64,000 nucleotides of DNA from Bradyrhizobium sp. 1 (lineage in GTDB: Bacteria > Pseudomonadota > Alphaproteobacteria > Rhizobiales > Xanthobacteraceae). Both the position numbers and the translations under genes were made by a program. Each line of letters opens with the position of its first letter. Positions within the stretch are counted from its first letter, which is position 1. The stretch is taken from assembly GCF_023073315.1 (NCBI RefSeq), contig NZ_JADPJH010000002.1:124001-188000 (forward strand). The letters run 5' to 3'. Positions 36,203 to 44,300 of the stretch are shown in pieces. The notes beneath the pieces were generated by a model, which made no database searches, had not been told where the DNA came from, and saw only the letters and a list, made by a program, of their open reading frames with translations.

Positions 36203-37090
36203 CTACTTCGTGCGCATGATCTGGCCCGGCAACGCGCGCGGATCGCGCGGCAGCCATTGCCCGGCCTCGACCTGGGCGATGAACTCGGCGAGCAGCGCGT
36301 TGAACGCCGCGGGTTCTTCCAGATTGAGCGTGTGGCCGGTCTTGGGGAAGACCGAGAGGCCGCAGGCCGGAATGGTCTTCTTCAGGAAGATGCCGGGCTG
36401 GAGACAGTGATCGTCCTCGTCGCCGACGACGACCAGTGTCGGCACCATCATTGTTTTCAGGCCGTCTTCGAGATCGTAGAAGGACGGACGCCGTGCCTGG
36501 ACGCCGCGCATGGTGTTGGCGGCGCCGCGATCGGAATGGGTGGCGAGGCGGTCGGCGAATTCCTGCCAGCCGCGCGGATCCTTGTTCTGGAACTGCACCC
36601 GGCTCGCACCGAGCGCGTAGACCTTGGAAAATTCCTTCGCGCCCTGCTTCTCGAAATTGTCGGCAACTTCGAGCGAGACGCCGCGGAAATAGTCCTCGAA
36701 CTCCTTCTCGCAGCCATAGCCGGCGCCGGCCACCGTCAGCGACGAAGCGCGCTCCGGCGTGCGCAGGCCGAAATGCACCGTGCAGAAGCCGCCCATGGAG
36801 AGGCCGACGATGTGTGCCTTCTCGATCTTGAGCGCGTCGAGCACCGCGACCGCGTCGTCCGCCGCAATCGCCTGCGAATAGGCCTCCACACTGTCAGGCA
36901 CGTCCGACGGCGGATAGCCGCGCGCGGCGTAGCTTATGCAGCGATGGCGCCGGCTGAAATAGCGCAGCTGCGGCTCCCAGCTTTGGTGATTGCCGCCGAA
37001 CTCGTGGATGAAGAGGATCGGCGTACCCTCGCCGGCCTCTTCGACATGGAGCTTCACCCCATCCTTGGTCGTGATCATCGTCATCGGCAT
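36203..37090 (-). CDS. alpha/beta hydrolase
   Basis: A 295-residue alpha/beta-fold hydrolase. The nucleophile elbow is GLSMGG with S98, the oxyanion region is HEFGGNHQSW at about 29-38, the acid is in VVGDEDDHC, and the histidine is in KTGHTLNLEEP. It resembles 3-oxoadipate enol-lactonases and RutD-type hydrolases. Starts at 37090, 37084 or 37078 are close together; I use the first. It follows the aminotransferase with a 5-base gap. In a RutD-like reading it would hydrolyse an aminoacrylate or lactone-type intermediate, but this is inference. Confidence 0.87.
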   Translation of the reverse strand: MPMTMITTKDGVKLHVEEAGEGTPILFIHEFGGNHQSWEPQLRYFSRRHRCISYAARGYPPSDVPDSVEAYSQAIAADDAVAVLDALKIEKAHIVGLSMGGFCTVHFGLRTPERASSLTVAGAGYGCEKEFEDYFRGVSLEVADNFEKQGAKEFSKVYALGASRVQFQNKDPRGWQEFADRLATHSDRGAANTMRGVQARRPSFYDLEDGLKTMMVPTLVVVGDEDDHCLQPGIFLKKTIPACGLSVFPKTGHTLNLEEPAAFNALLAEFIAQVEAGQWLPRDPRALPGQIMRTK

Positions 37091-37095
37091 CGTCC

Positions 37096-38241
37096 CTAGA
37101 ATTGCGGCGGCAGGTCGTTGAGCGTGCGCGCCTGCGCGACCATGTCCGGCAGCAGCGTGCAGAGCTTTTCGACCCACGCTTGCGGCACCGAGGTGCTGAT
37201 CTTCACAAAACGGTCGCCGAAGCGCTGGGTGTGATAGGTGCCCTGGCGGATCATGATGCCCTGCCGGCGATAGCACTCGACCAGCGCCTCCGGGCGGATG
37301 CCCGCTGCGATGGTCTCCAGCACCAGGAAGTTTCCGTGCGACGGCATGATCGGCAGCTCCAACCCTTCGATTCCCGCCGCCGCCTCCTGGATCATCGCCT
37401 TGTTGGACCGGTCGGTGCTGCGGACCTTCTTCATCCACTCGGCCTTGACCGACAGCCCCGCCTGCGCCGCGCGCTGCGCGATGACGCTCGCGCCGAGCAC
37501 GCTCGTGGAAGTCTGCGCCAGTTCCTCCAACAGATCCGGCGCCGCGACGAGCGCGCCGATCCGCAAGCCCGCAAGGCCGAGCCATTTCGAGAAGCTGGTC
37601 GAGACCACCGTGCCTTGCGGCGCGACGAGAAGCGCCGGCGTGTGGCCGTCGGCGAAATCGCGGTAGGTGCAGTCGTGCACCAGCAGCGCACCGCAATCGC
37701 GCGCGATCGCGGCAAAGCTCTCGATCTCTTCACGCGTGTAGCGAATGCCGAGCGGATTGTTGGGATCGACCAGATAGATGATCGCCGTGCGCTCGTCGAC
37801 ATTCGCCTTCAACGCTTCCGGCGTCAGGCGGTAGTTGCAGGCGGGATCGTAGATCGGAATCTCGATCACCTCGGCGCCCTGCTGGCGCGCGAACAGGCAC
37901 GGCCATTTCCAGGTCGGATCGGTCGTGACCAGCGTGGTGCCGGGCTTGCAGCGCGCGCGGCAGATCATCGCAAGCGCATTGACGCCGCCTTCCGTCACCA
38001 GCGCTTCTGCGCCTGATGTCCCGAGGTCGGCGACGATCGCGGCGCGCAGCGCCTCGAAGCCGAGCGGCGGGGCATAGGCGTTGAACTCGCCCGCTTCGAT
38101 CGAGCGCAGCATCGCCTCGCGCACGGCGGGATGGCTCTCGATATGGTTGGTGTTCTGGCCGAGCCAATAGAGCCCCGGCGTCGCCGAGAGCTCGTCGAAA
38201 TAGCGGTTGCGGACCAGTGCCGCCGATTGCACTCCAGACAT
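37096..38241 (-). CDS. pyridoxal phosphate-dependent aminotransferase, class I/II
   Basis: A 381-residue fold-type I aminotransferase. It shows the asparagine of VDPNNPLG (about 159-164), D190 and Y193 (HDCTYRDF), the PLP lysine K219 in STSFSKWLGLAGLRIG, and a substrate-binding arginine near the C-terminus. It lies 7 bases after the SDR gene and 5 before the hydrolase gene. It probably removes or installs the amino group of an intermediate; the substrate is unknown. Confidence 0.9.
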   Translation of the reverse strand: MSGVQSAALVRNRYFDELSATPGLYWLGQNTNHIESHPAVREAMLRSIEAGEFNAYAPPLGFEALRAAIVADLGTSGAEALVTEGGVNALAMICRARCKPGTTLVTTDPTWKWPCLFARQQGAEVIEIPIYDPACNYRLTPEALKANVDERTAIIYLVDPNNPLGIRYTREEIESFAAIARDCGALLVHDCTYRDFADGHTPALLVAPQGTVVSTSFSKWLGLAGLRIGALVAAPDLLEELAQTSTSVLGASVIAQRAAQAGLSVKAEWMKKVRSTDRSNKAMIQEAAAGIEGLELPIMPSHGNFLVLETIAAGIRPEALVECYRRQGIMIRQGTYHTQRFGDRFVKISTSVPQAWVEKLCTLLPDMVAQARTLNDLPPQF

Positions 38242-38248
38242 TGGCGCC

Positions 38249-39028
38249 TCAGATCACCGAGCCGCGCGCGGCGATGCCGCCGTCGATCGTCACCACGGTG
38301 CCGGTGATGTAGCCGGATCGCGGCGAAGACAGGAACGCGACGAGATCGGCGACTTCTTCCGACGTCGCCGGCCGCTTGCCCGGATATTTGTCGAACAGCT
38401 CCTCCCAGCGGCTTTCGTCGCCGAGCATGTCGATCGCCTTGCGCTTCATGATCTTGAGCATGCGGTCCGTGGCAACCGGCCCCGGATTGACGGCGACGAC
38501 GCGGACGCCGTGATCGAGGCTGCGGCCGCCGAGCGCCTTGGTGAAGGACATCAGCGCCGCATTGCCGGTCGAGCCCGCGATGTAGCTGGCGTCCCAGTTC
38601 TCGCCGGAATTGCCGATGATGTTGATGATGACGCCGTCCTTGCCCTTCATGCGCGGATAATAAAGCCGCGACAGCGTGATGTAGCCGAACACCTTGAGAT
38701 CGAAGCCGCGCCGCCAGGCGGCGTCATCGAGGATTTCCAGCGAGCCGGCGGGGATATCGCCGGCATTGTTGATGAGGATGTCGATATCGCCGACCTCGGC
38801 CGCTAGCTTCTCCATCGCAGCCGTGCTCGACAGATCGAGTGCGTGGATGGTGATCTTCACGCCAAAGCGGGATTCGAGCTGCTTCTTGGCCTCGAGCATC
38901 GCCTCGCCGTTGCGGGCCGCGAGATGCAAATGGCACCCCTCCGCGGCGAGGAGTTCGGCCACCGCAAGTCCAATTCCTTTCGACGCGCCGGTGATCAGCG
39001 CGGTCTTGTTCGTCAGCTTCAGGTCCAC
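38249..39028 (-). CDS. SDR family oxidoreductase lacking the usual catalytic lysine
   Basis: A 259-residue short-chain dehydrogenase fold. The cofactor loop TGASKGIG (13-20) and NNAG (87-90) are intact, and Y149 lies in SYIAGSTGNAAL. The residue four places after the tyrosine, normally lysine, is serine (YIAGS). The closest lysine is K164 (SFTKALGG). It may still act as an oxidoreductase with altered chemistry or have another function. It is the first gene of the tight five-gene operon ending at 34406 and lies downstream of the GntR gene and a sigma-54-like promoter. Confidence 0.85.
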   Translation of the reverse strand: MDLKLTNKTALITGASKGIGLAVAELLAAEGCHLHLAARNGEAMLEAKKQLESRFGVKITIHALDLSSTAAMEKLAAEVGDIDILINNAGDIPAGSLEILDDAAWRRGFDLKVFGYITLSRLYYPRMKGKDGVIINIIGNSGENWDASYIAGSTGNAALMSFTKALGGRSLDHGVRVVAVNPGPVATDRMLKIMKRKAIDMLGDESRWEELFDKYPGKRPATSEEVADLVAFLSSPRSGYITGTVVTIDGGIAARGSVI

Positions 39029-39066
39029 ACGGGGTCTCCAGAATGCAGGCTAGATATACAAGGTCT

Positions 39067-39082
39067 AGCAATTTGCATACCA
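39067..39082 (-). promoter_or_regulatory. candidate sigma-54 promoter for the SDR-aminotransferase operon
   Basis: The minus strand reads TGGTATGCAAATTGCT. GG and GC are ten bases apart and the -12 box TTGCT is perfect; the -24 box has two C-to-T changes. The start would be near 39056, 28 bases before the SDR ATG. A TATACAA motif at 39055-39061 overlaps that start point and could bind the GntR protein encoded upstream. Confidence 0.4.
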
Positions 39083-39096
39083 GACGATCCCCCGGG

Positions 39097-39810
39097 TCAT
39101 TCGAAGGCGGCCAGGAAGTCCAGCAGGTTGTCGCCGAGCAGGTTGACGTGGTCGCGCATGGCGCTGTGCGCCCGCTCCGGATCGTGCGCCAGGATCGCCT
39201 GCATGATCGCCTCGTGCTCGCGGACAGTGTCGGCGATCCGGTTCGGCATCCGTGTCACCCGGCGGCGATACGCCGCCACCTGGTTGCGCAGCTTGCGGGT
39301 CTGGTCGGCCAGGAAAATGTTGCGCGAGGCTTCATAGATCGCTTCGTGGAATTCCTGGTTGATGTCGTAGAAGACATCGATGTCGCCGGTTTCGCCTGCG
39401 GCCACAAGCCGCTGGTGAACCTCGCCTATTTCAGCGCCCCAGGCCTGAGAGACGCGCCTTGCGGCAAGCCGCGCGCAGAGCCCTTCGAGCTCCGCCATAA
39501 CCTGGAACATCTCGATCAGCGCCTGTGCCTTGATGCTGCGGACCGTCGCGCCCTGCCGTCCCCGCAGCTCGACCAGATTGTTGGCGGCCATCAGGCGGAA
39601 CGCCTCCCGCACCGGCGTGCGCGAGACGCCGAAGCGCTGCGCGATCTCCTGCTCGTCGAGCCGGCTGCCCGGCTCCAGATGACCCGCAGCGATCGCCCCT
39701 TCGAGCTTCTGCCGCAGGCTCTCCGCCAGCGTCACGCCGGGGCCCGCGCTGAGGGATTCATGCCCATTTTTCACGCGCCTGCCTCCGCCATGTGCACCAA
39801 CATCCGCCAT
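39097..39810 (-). CDS. GntR family transcriptional regulator, FadR subgroup (FCD domain)
   Basis: A 237-residue regulator. The winged helix covers about residues 25-90 (LDEQEIAQRFGVSRTPVREAFRLMAANNLVELRGRQGATV). The C-terminal all-helical FCD domain has the metal-binding pattern with histidines in FHEAIYEASRN and REHEAIMQAI. I prefer ATG 39810 to an in-frame ATG 45 bases upstream, which would cover the palindrome at 39823. It sits between two oppositely transcribed operons (SDR operon left, NMT1-type importer right) and probably represses both. Confidence 0.9.
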   Translation of the reverse strand: MADVGAHGGGRRVKNGHESLSAGPGVTLAESLRQKLEGAIAAGHLEPGSRLDEQEIAQRFGVSRTPVREAFRLMAANNLVELRGRQGATVRSIKAQALIEMFQVMAELEGLCARLAARRVSQAWGAEIGEVHQRLVAAGETGDIDVFYDINQEFHEAIYEASRNIFLADQTRKLRNQVAAYRRRVTRMPNRIADTVREHEAIMQAILAHDPERAHSAMRDHVNLLGDNLLDFLAAFE

Positions 39811-39822
39811 TATGTTTCTCCG

Positions 39823-39840
39823 GTATCGATACACGTATAC
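39823..39840. promoter_or_regulatory. palindromic candidate operator of the GntR regulator
   Basis: GTATCGATACACGTATAC contains a perfect palindrome GTATCGATAC (39823-39832) and a second palindrome GTATAC (39835-39840). It lies 13 bases upstream of the GntR start codon. TATACAA recurs at 39055-39061 and 40022-40028 in front of the two flanking operons, as expected if one regulator controls all three. This is inference from position. Confidence 0.45.
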
Positions 39841-39956
39841 AAAAAGAGCGCTCATCTTCCAGCGAAACGGCCGATTTCGTGCGGAGATGCACGCCGCCGA
39901 GACATGTTCGCCGTCGACCTCGCAAGTCTTATGCCTGATTTGCCCGGAGATCGCGC

Positions 39957-39972
39957 TGGCACACGAGTTGCT
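39957..39972 (+). promoter_or_regulatory. sigma-54 promoter for the NMT1-type importer operon
   Basis: TGGCACACGAGTTGCT matches TGGCACR-N4-TTGCW with no mismatch; GG and GC are ten bases apart. Transcription would start near 39983, about 56 bases before the GTG at 40039. A sigma-54 promoter implies an enhancer-binding activator such as NtrC, which suits a nitrogen-scavenging transporter. TTCGTATGCGAA (39997-40008), an imperfect palindrome, lies just downstream. Confidence 0.7.
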
Positions 39973-40038
39973 AAGAGATTTTAACGCAGCCCCGCTTTCG
40001 TATGCGAATGGCCGCCGCCATTATACAAGGACATCCCG

Positions 40039-40902
40039 GTGCAGGCTGCCCGCCTCCCCCATCCCGGACCGGCTACCGACGCCCCGCAGGCTCAGCCGAA
40101 GCCCGAGCCGCTGCTCGAGCTGCGCGCGATCAACAAGACATTCGGCACCGTCGCGGCACTATCGGGACTTCAGGCGACCATCGCCCCCGGCGAGTTCGTC
40201 ACCGTCGTTGGTCCCAGCGGCTGCGGCAAGAGCACCCTCTTTAACATTGTCGCCGGCCTCGAAGAGCCCGATGCCGGCGGCATCCTGCGCTTCGAGGGCA
40301 AGAGCTGTCATGCCGCCGACCTGCTCGGCCGCGTCTCCTTCATGCCGCAGCGCGACCTGCTGTTTCCCTGGCGCAACGTGGTGGACAACGCCATCCTCGC
40401 GCTCGAGGTCGAGGGCATGAAGCGCGACCAGGCGCGCGCCAAGGCACTCAAGATGCTGCCCGAGTTCGGCCTCGCCGGCTTCGAGAAGCAATATCCCCAT
40501 CAATTGTCGGGCGGCATGCGCCAGCGCGTCGCCCTGATGCGCACCTTCCTGTTCGAGCGCGACCTGATGCTGCTCGATGAGCCCTTTGGCGCGCTCGATG
40601 CGCTGACGCGGGCGATGATGCAGCGCTGGCTGCTCGACGTCTGGCAGAAATACCGCCGCACCATTCTCTTCATCACCCACGACGTCGACGAAGCCATCTT
40701 CCTCGGCGACCGCGTGCTGGTCATGACGGCGCGTCCCGGCGCGGTGAAGCTCGAACAAATCGTCGACCTTCCCCGCCCGCGCCGGCCCGAGATCGTCACC
40801 TCCCCTGAATTCATCCGCCTCAAGCGCACGCTGCTCGATGCGATCGAGGAGGAAAGCATGAAATCGTTCCAATCCTCCCTCGCGCAGGAGAAGTCGCAAT
40901 GA
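40039..40902 (+). CDS. ABC transporter ATP-binding protein, nitrate/sulfonate/taurine (NrtD/SsuB/TauB) type
   Basis: A 287-residue ATPase. Walker A is GPSGCGKS (58-65), the Q-loop lies in FMPQRDLLFPWRNV, the signature is LSGGM (156-160) and Walker B is LMLLDEP (176-182). It starts with GTG preceded by AAGGA seven bases upstream. The next in-frame ATG comes much later, so the GTG is convincing. It is the first gene of a five-gene operon (ATPase, aldolase, binding protein, two permeases) under a sigma-54 promoter. Confidence 0.92.
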   Translation: MQAARLPHPGPATDAPQAQPKPEPLLELRAINKTFGTVAALSGLQATIAPGEFVTVVGPSGCGKSTLFNIVAGLEEPDAGGILRFEGKSCHAADLLGRVSFMPQRDLLFPWRNVVDNAILALEVEGMKRDQARAKALKMLPEFGLAGFEKQYPHQLSGGMRQRVALMRTFLFERDLMLLDEPFGALDALTRAMMQRWLLDVWQKYRRTILFITHDVDEAIFLGDRVLVMTARPGAVKLEQIVDLPRPRRPEIVTSPEFIRLKRTLLDAIEEESMKSFQSSLAQEKSQ

Positions 40903-41678
40903 ACGCGATGTCGCCGAAAGAGCCGCGCGGCATCGATCCGGCCGAATGGGATGCCCGGATCAAGCTCGCGGCCTGCTATCGCATGGTCGCCAGGCTCGGC
41001 ATGGACGATCTGATCTACAATCACATCTCCCTGCGCGTGCCCGGCCACGACGATCAGTTCCTGATCAATCCCTATGGATTGCTGTTCGACGAGATCACGG
41101 CCTCGAGCCTGGTCAAGATCGATACTGAGGGTAACAAGCTCGACGACACGCCACAGGCCGTCAATGTCGCGGCCTTCGTGATCCATGCCGCGATCCACAC
41201 GTCGAACCACGACGCGGCCTGCGTGCTGCACACCCATTCCGACGCGAGCGTCGCGGTCTCAGGGCAGGAGAACGGACTGCTGCCGCTCAGCCAGTTCGCA
41301 ATGCGCTTCTACGACCGGCAGGCTTTCCACGATTACGAAGGCGTCGCCATCGACCTCGACGAGCAGGTCCGCCTGGTGCGCGATCTCGGTCCGCACAAGG
41401 TGATGCTGATGCGCAACCACGGCATCCTCACCGTCGGCCGGACGCCGGGCGAAGCCTTCATGCTGCTCTATTATTTCGAGCGCGCCGCGCGGATCCAGCT
41501 CCAGATGCAGGCCGCCACAGCTTCCGGCGCCAGGCTGGTGATGCCGCCGCACGAGGTCTGCGAGAAAGCCGCCCGCCAGTTCTGGGAATTGCAGGGCGAC
41601 ATCCTCGTGCCCGGCGAACGCGAATGGCCGGCGCTGATGCGCCAGCTCGACCGCACCGATCCATCCTATCGCAATTGA
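40899..41678 (+). CDS. class II aldolase/adducin family protein
   Basis: A 259-residue class-II aldolase/adducin-fold protein. Likely zinc ligands are H111 and H113 (LHTHSDA) and H174 (NHGILTVG), and IYNHISLRVPG is the N-terminal family stretch. The ATG overlaps the ATPase stop (ATGA). Such proteins cleave or decarboxylate phosphorylated or hydroxy compounds, but in many transporter operons their role is unknown. Its place inside an ABC importer operon implies that it acts on the imported compound or its first product. Confidence 0.88.
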   Translation: MNAMSPKEPRGIDPAEWDARIKLAACYRMVARLGMDDLIYNHISLRVPGHDDQFLINPYGLLFDEITASSLVKIDTEGNKLDDTPQAVNVAAFVIHAAIHTSNHDAACVLHTHSDASVAVSGQENGLLPLSQFAMRFYDRQAFHDYEGVAIDLDEQVRLVRDLGPHKVMLMRNHGILTVGRTPGEAFMLLYYFERAARIQLQMQAATASGARLVMPPHEVCEKAARQFWELQGDILVPGEREWPALMRQLDRTDPSYRN

Positions 41679-41694
41679 TTTCACCGCCTGGAGT

Positions 41695-42717
41695 ATGACC
41701 ATGTTGAGCCGACGCCACGCTTTCTCCATCCTCTCCGCGGTCGCACTGGCGACCGGCTCGTTGGTCACGGCTGCGCCCGCCGCCGAATTGCAGAAGGCGA
41801 GCCTGCGCCTGAAATGGCTGCCGCAGGCACAGTTTGCCGGCTTCTACGTCGCGGCGGCCAAGGGCTATTACAAGGCCGAAGGGATCGACCTCACCATCAA
41901 TCCGGGTGGGCCCAACCTGCTCACCGAAAATCTGGTCGCGACCGGCGCCGACACATTCGGCCTGTCGGGCGGCACCGACAGCGTGTTCGCGGCGCGCGAC
42001 AAAGGACTGCCGATCGTCTGCATCGGCGTGTCCCACCAGATCACGCCCTTCATCTTCGTCACCCGCAAAGATGGTCCGGTGAAGACGATCCAGGACTTCA
42101 AGGGTAAGACCGTCACCACCTGGTTCACCGGCGCAAATCACGTGCTCAACGGCATGCTGGCCAAGGAAGGCATCAAGCCGGATGAGTTGAAGATCCAGCC
42201 GCAGCAGGTTTCGGTGACGCCCTTCGTCGACGGCAACGTCGACGTGATCACGGCGACCTATTACAACGAGTTCTACACCATCCAGTCGCGCATGCCGAAG
42301 GACAGCCTGAAGACCTTCGTCGCCGAGGATTACGGCATCACCTTCCCGCGCGATACGCTGATCACGGCCGAGGCGACCGCCAAGGAGAAGCCGGAGCTGG
42401 TCAAGGCGTTTTTGCGCGCTTCGCTGAAGGGCTGGAAGGATGCATTCTCCGATCCCAAGGGCGCCGTCGACACCGTGATGGCCGCAGCGCCGACGCTCGA
42501 CCGTGCCCAGCAGGAGTTCATGCTCACCGAGGTGAAGCGCCTGATGACGGCGGGTGCGGCGGCAAAGAACGGCATGTTCTGGATCGACGCCGACGCGGTC
42601 AAGACCGCTCACGACTTCTTCCTGAAATACGGCGTGATCTCCAAGCCGGTCGATCTCGCTACGGCCTACGATGCCAGCTTCATCCAGAGCATCCCGGCGG
42701 CGGACCGGCTGCCGTGA
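41695..42717 (+). CDS. ABC transporter substrate-binding protein, NMT1/THI5-like
   Basis: A 340-residue periplasmic binding protein. It has a signal peptide (MTMLSRRHAFSILSAVALATGSLV, cleavage near APAAE). The core ASLRLKWLPQAQFAGFYVAAAKGYYKAEGIDLTI is diagnostic of the NMT1/THI5 family, which includes binders of thiamine-pyrimidine precursors and riboflavin, and more distantly sulfonates and nitrate. The start could be ATG 41695 or ATG 41701. It suggests uptake of a pyrimidine-like or other N-heterocyclic compound. The ligand is not provable from sequence. Confidence 0.9.
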   Translation: MTMLSRRHAFSILSAVALATGSLVTAAPAAELQKASLRLKWLPQAQFAGFYVAAAKGYYKAEGIDLTINPGGPNLLTENLVATGADTFGLSGGTDSVFAARDKGLPIVCIGVSHQITPFIFVTRKDGPVKTIQDFKGKTVTTWFTGANHVLNGMLAKEGIKPDELKIQPQQVSVTPFVDGNVDVITATYYNEFYTIQSRMPKDSLKTFVAEDYGITFPRDTLITAEATAKEKPELVKAFLRASLKGWKDAFSDPKGAVDTVMAAAPTLDRAQQEFMLTEVKRLMTAGAAAKNGMFWIDADAVKTAHDFFLKYGVISKPVDLATAYDASFIQSIPAADRLP

Positions 42718-43529
42718 GCAGCCCTGCCGCGACATCGCTTGGTGACGGCCGCGCGGCTGCGCGGTCGGTAATGATGCCGGATTGGCTGCGCAAGCTGATC
42801 CGGCTTCTGCTCGGCCTCGCCGTCGCGGCGGTGATCTGGGAAGGCGCGGTGCTGCTGTTCGGCATCCGGCCCTATTATCTGCCGCGCCTCAGCACGATCC
42901 TGATGGCAATGGCGGCGACGCCTCGGGCCTACATCGACGGCTTCCTGCGTACGCTTGCCGAGACGCTGATCGGCTTCGCCTCCGGCGGCGCGTTCGGTGT
43001 GCTCATGGGCGTCCTGTTCTTCCGTGTCCGCGCGCTGCGCGAGATGATCTTTCCGATCTTCGTGGTGTCGCAGACCATTCCGGTCATCGCCTTTGGCGCG
43101 CTGGTGGTGCTGTGGTTCGGCAATACGCTACTCGCCAAGGCGATCATCGCGTTCTATCTGACCTTCTTTCCGGTCACGGTGAACACGCTGCTAGGGCTCG
43201 AGACCGTCGATCCCAGGCAGGTCGACCTGATGCGCAGCTTTGGCGCCTCCAACCGCCAGCTCCTGCTCCGCCTGCAGCTTCCGACCGCGCTGCCGCAGAT
43301 CTTCGTCGCACTGCGGCTGGCCGCATCCTTGAGCCTCGTCGGCGCCATCGTCGGCGAATGGTTCGGCGACACCACAGGGCTCGGCGTGCTGCTGCTCCAG
43401 GCCATGTTCACCGAAAATGTCGTTGCGATCTGGGCCGCCCTGCTCGCCGCGGCGCTGCTCGGCACCGGCTTCTATGCGGTCGTTGCGGCAGTCGAGCGGC
43501 GGCTGGTGTTCTGGAACGCCGAGCAATGA
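42714..43529 (+). CDS. ABC transporter permease, SsuC/TauC/ThiX type
   Basis: A 271-residue permease with a 25-residue cytoplasmic N-terminus and about six membrane helices. The EAA-like loop MRSFGASNRQLLLRLQLPTALPQIFVALRLA (about 165-195) is typical of the nitrate/sulfonate/pyrimidine group. It starts at a GTG whose TG is part of the TGA stop of the binding-protein gene (GTGA overlap). It should form a heterodimer with the next permease. Confidence 0.9.
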   Translation: MSSPAATSLGDGRAAARSVMMPDWLRKLIRLLLGLAVAAVIWEGAVLLFGIRPYYLPRLSTILMAMAATPRAYIDGFLRTLAETLIGFASGGAFGVLMGVLFFRVRALREMIFPIFVVSQTIPVIAFGALVVLWFGNTLLAKAIIAFYLTFFPVTVNTLLGLETVDPRQVDLMRSFGASNRQLLLRLQLPTALPQIFVALRLAASLSLVGAIVGEWFGDTTGLGVLLLQAMFTENVVAIWAALLAAALLGTGFYAVVAAVERRLVFWNAEQ

Positions 43530-44284
43530 GCCGCGCGATCGCCGCCCCCTCGCTCGCCGTCCAGCGCGGCATTCTCGGCGCCGTCCTCCTTGTTGCTTGC
43601 TGGGAAGGCGCGGCGCGCGGACTGCACCTGCCGGACTATGTTTTGCCCGCCGTCAGCGACATCCTGGTCGGCCTCTGGTCCAAGCGCGCAACACTCATCG
43701 ACGCCGCCGGCTACACCCTGCTCGAAGCGCTGGTCGGCTATGGGCTCGGCTGCCTGATCGGCGTCGGCCTTGCCGTCGCCATCGCACTGGCGCCGGCGTT
43801 GCGCAGCGCGATCCTGCCGCTCGCGACCGCGATCAATTCGGTGCCCGTGGTCGGCTATTCGCCGCTGATCCTGCTCTGGTTCGGCATCGGAATCAGCTCG
43901 AAGATCGTGATGGTGGCCATGGCGGTGAGCTTCACCATCCTGCTGTCGATGCTGGCCGGGCTCGACCGTGTCGATCGCCGCGCCGTCGATCTCATGAAGA
44001 GTTTTGGCGCAAGCCGTTTTGGCGTGCTGTGGCGCCTGCGCCTCCCGACTGCGCTACCGCTGCTGCTCGCCGGCATGCGCGTCTCCACGGTGCGCAGCGT
44101 CATCGTGGCGATCGTCACCGAAATGCTCGGCGCGCAGGGCGGGCTCGGCTGGGTGATCTACCAGGCCGTGCTGCAGATCGATTTCGTCCAGGTCTGGGCG
44201 GCGATCTTCGTCGCCTCCGCGGCGAGCCTCGCCTTCTTCGGCCTGATCGGCTTCCTCGAACGCAAGATCCTGTTCTGGACATGA
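43526..44284 (+). CDS. ABC transporter permease, SsuC/TauC/ThiX type
   Basis: A 252-residue permease paralogous to the one before it. The EAA loop is MKSFGASRFGVLWRLRLPTALPLLLAGMRVS and the C-terminus is FLERKILFWT. The ATG overlaps the previous stop (ATGA), which fixes the start. Two different permeases with one ATPase suggests a heterodimeric channel, a common arrangement in this family's pyrimidine and riboflavin branch. Confidence 0.9.
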   Translation: MSRAIAAPSLAVQRGILGAVLLVACWEGAARGLHLPDYVLPAVSDILVGLWSKRATLIDAAGYTLLEALVGYGLGCLIGVGLAVAIALAPALRSAILPLATAINSVPVVGYSPLILLWFGIGISSKIVMVAMAVSFTILLSMLAGLDRVDRRAVDLMKSFGASRFGVLWRLRLPTALPLLLAGMRVSTVRSVIVAIVTEMLGAQGGLGWVIYQAVLQIDFVQVWAAIFVASAASLAFFGLIGFLERKILFWT

Positions 44285-44300
44285 CGCCAGGAAATACGCC

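Noticed and set aside
39793..39798. TGCACC as an NtrC enhancer half-site upstream of the sigma-54 promoter
   Set aside because: Only one half of the palindrome is present and it lies inside the GntR coding sequence.
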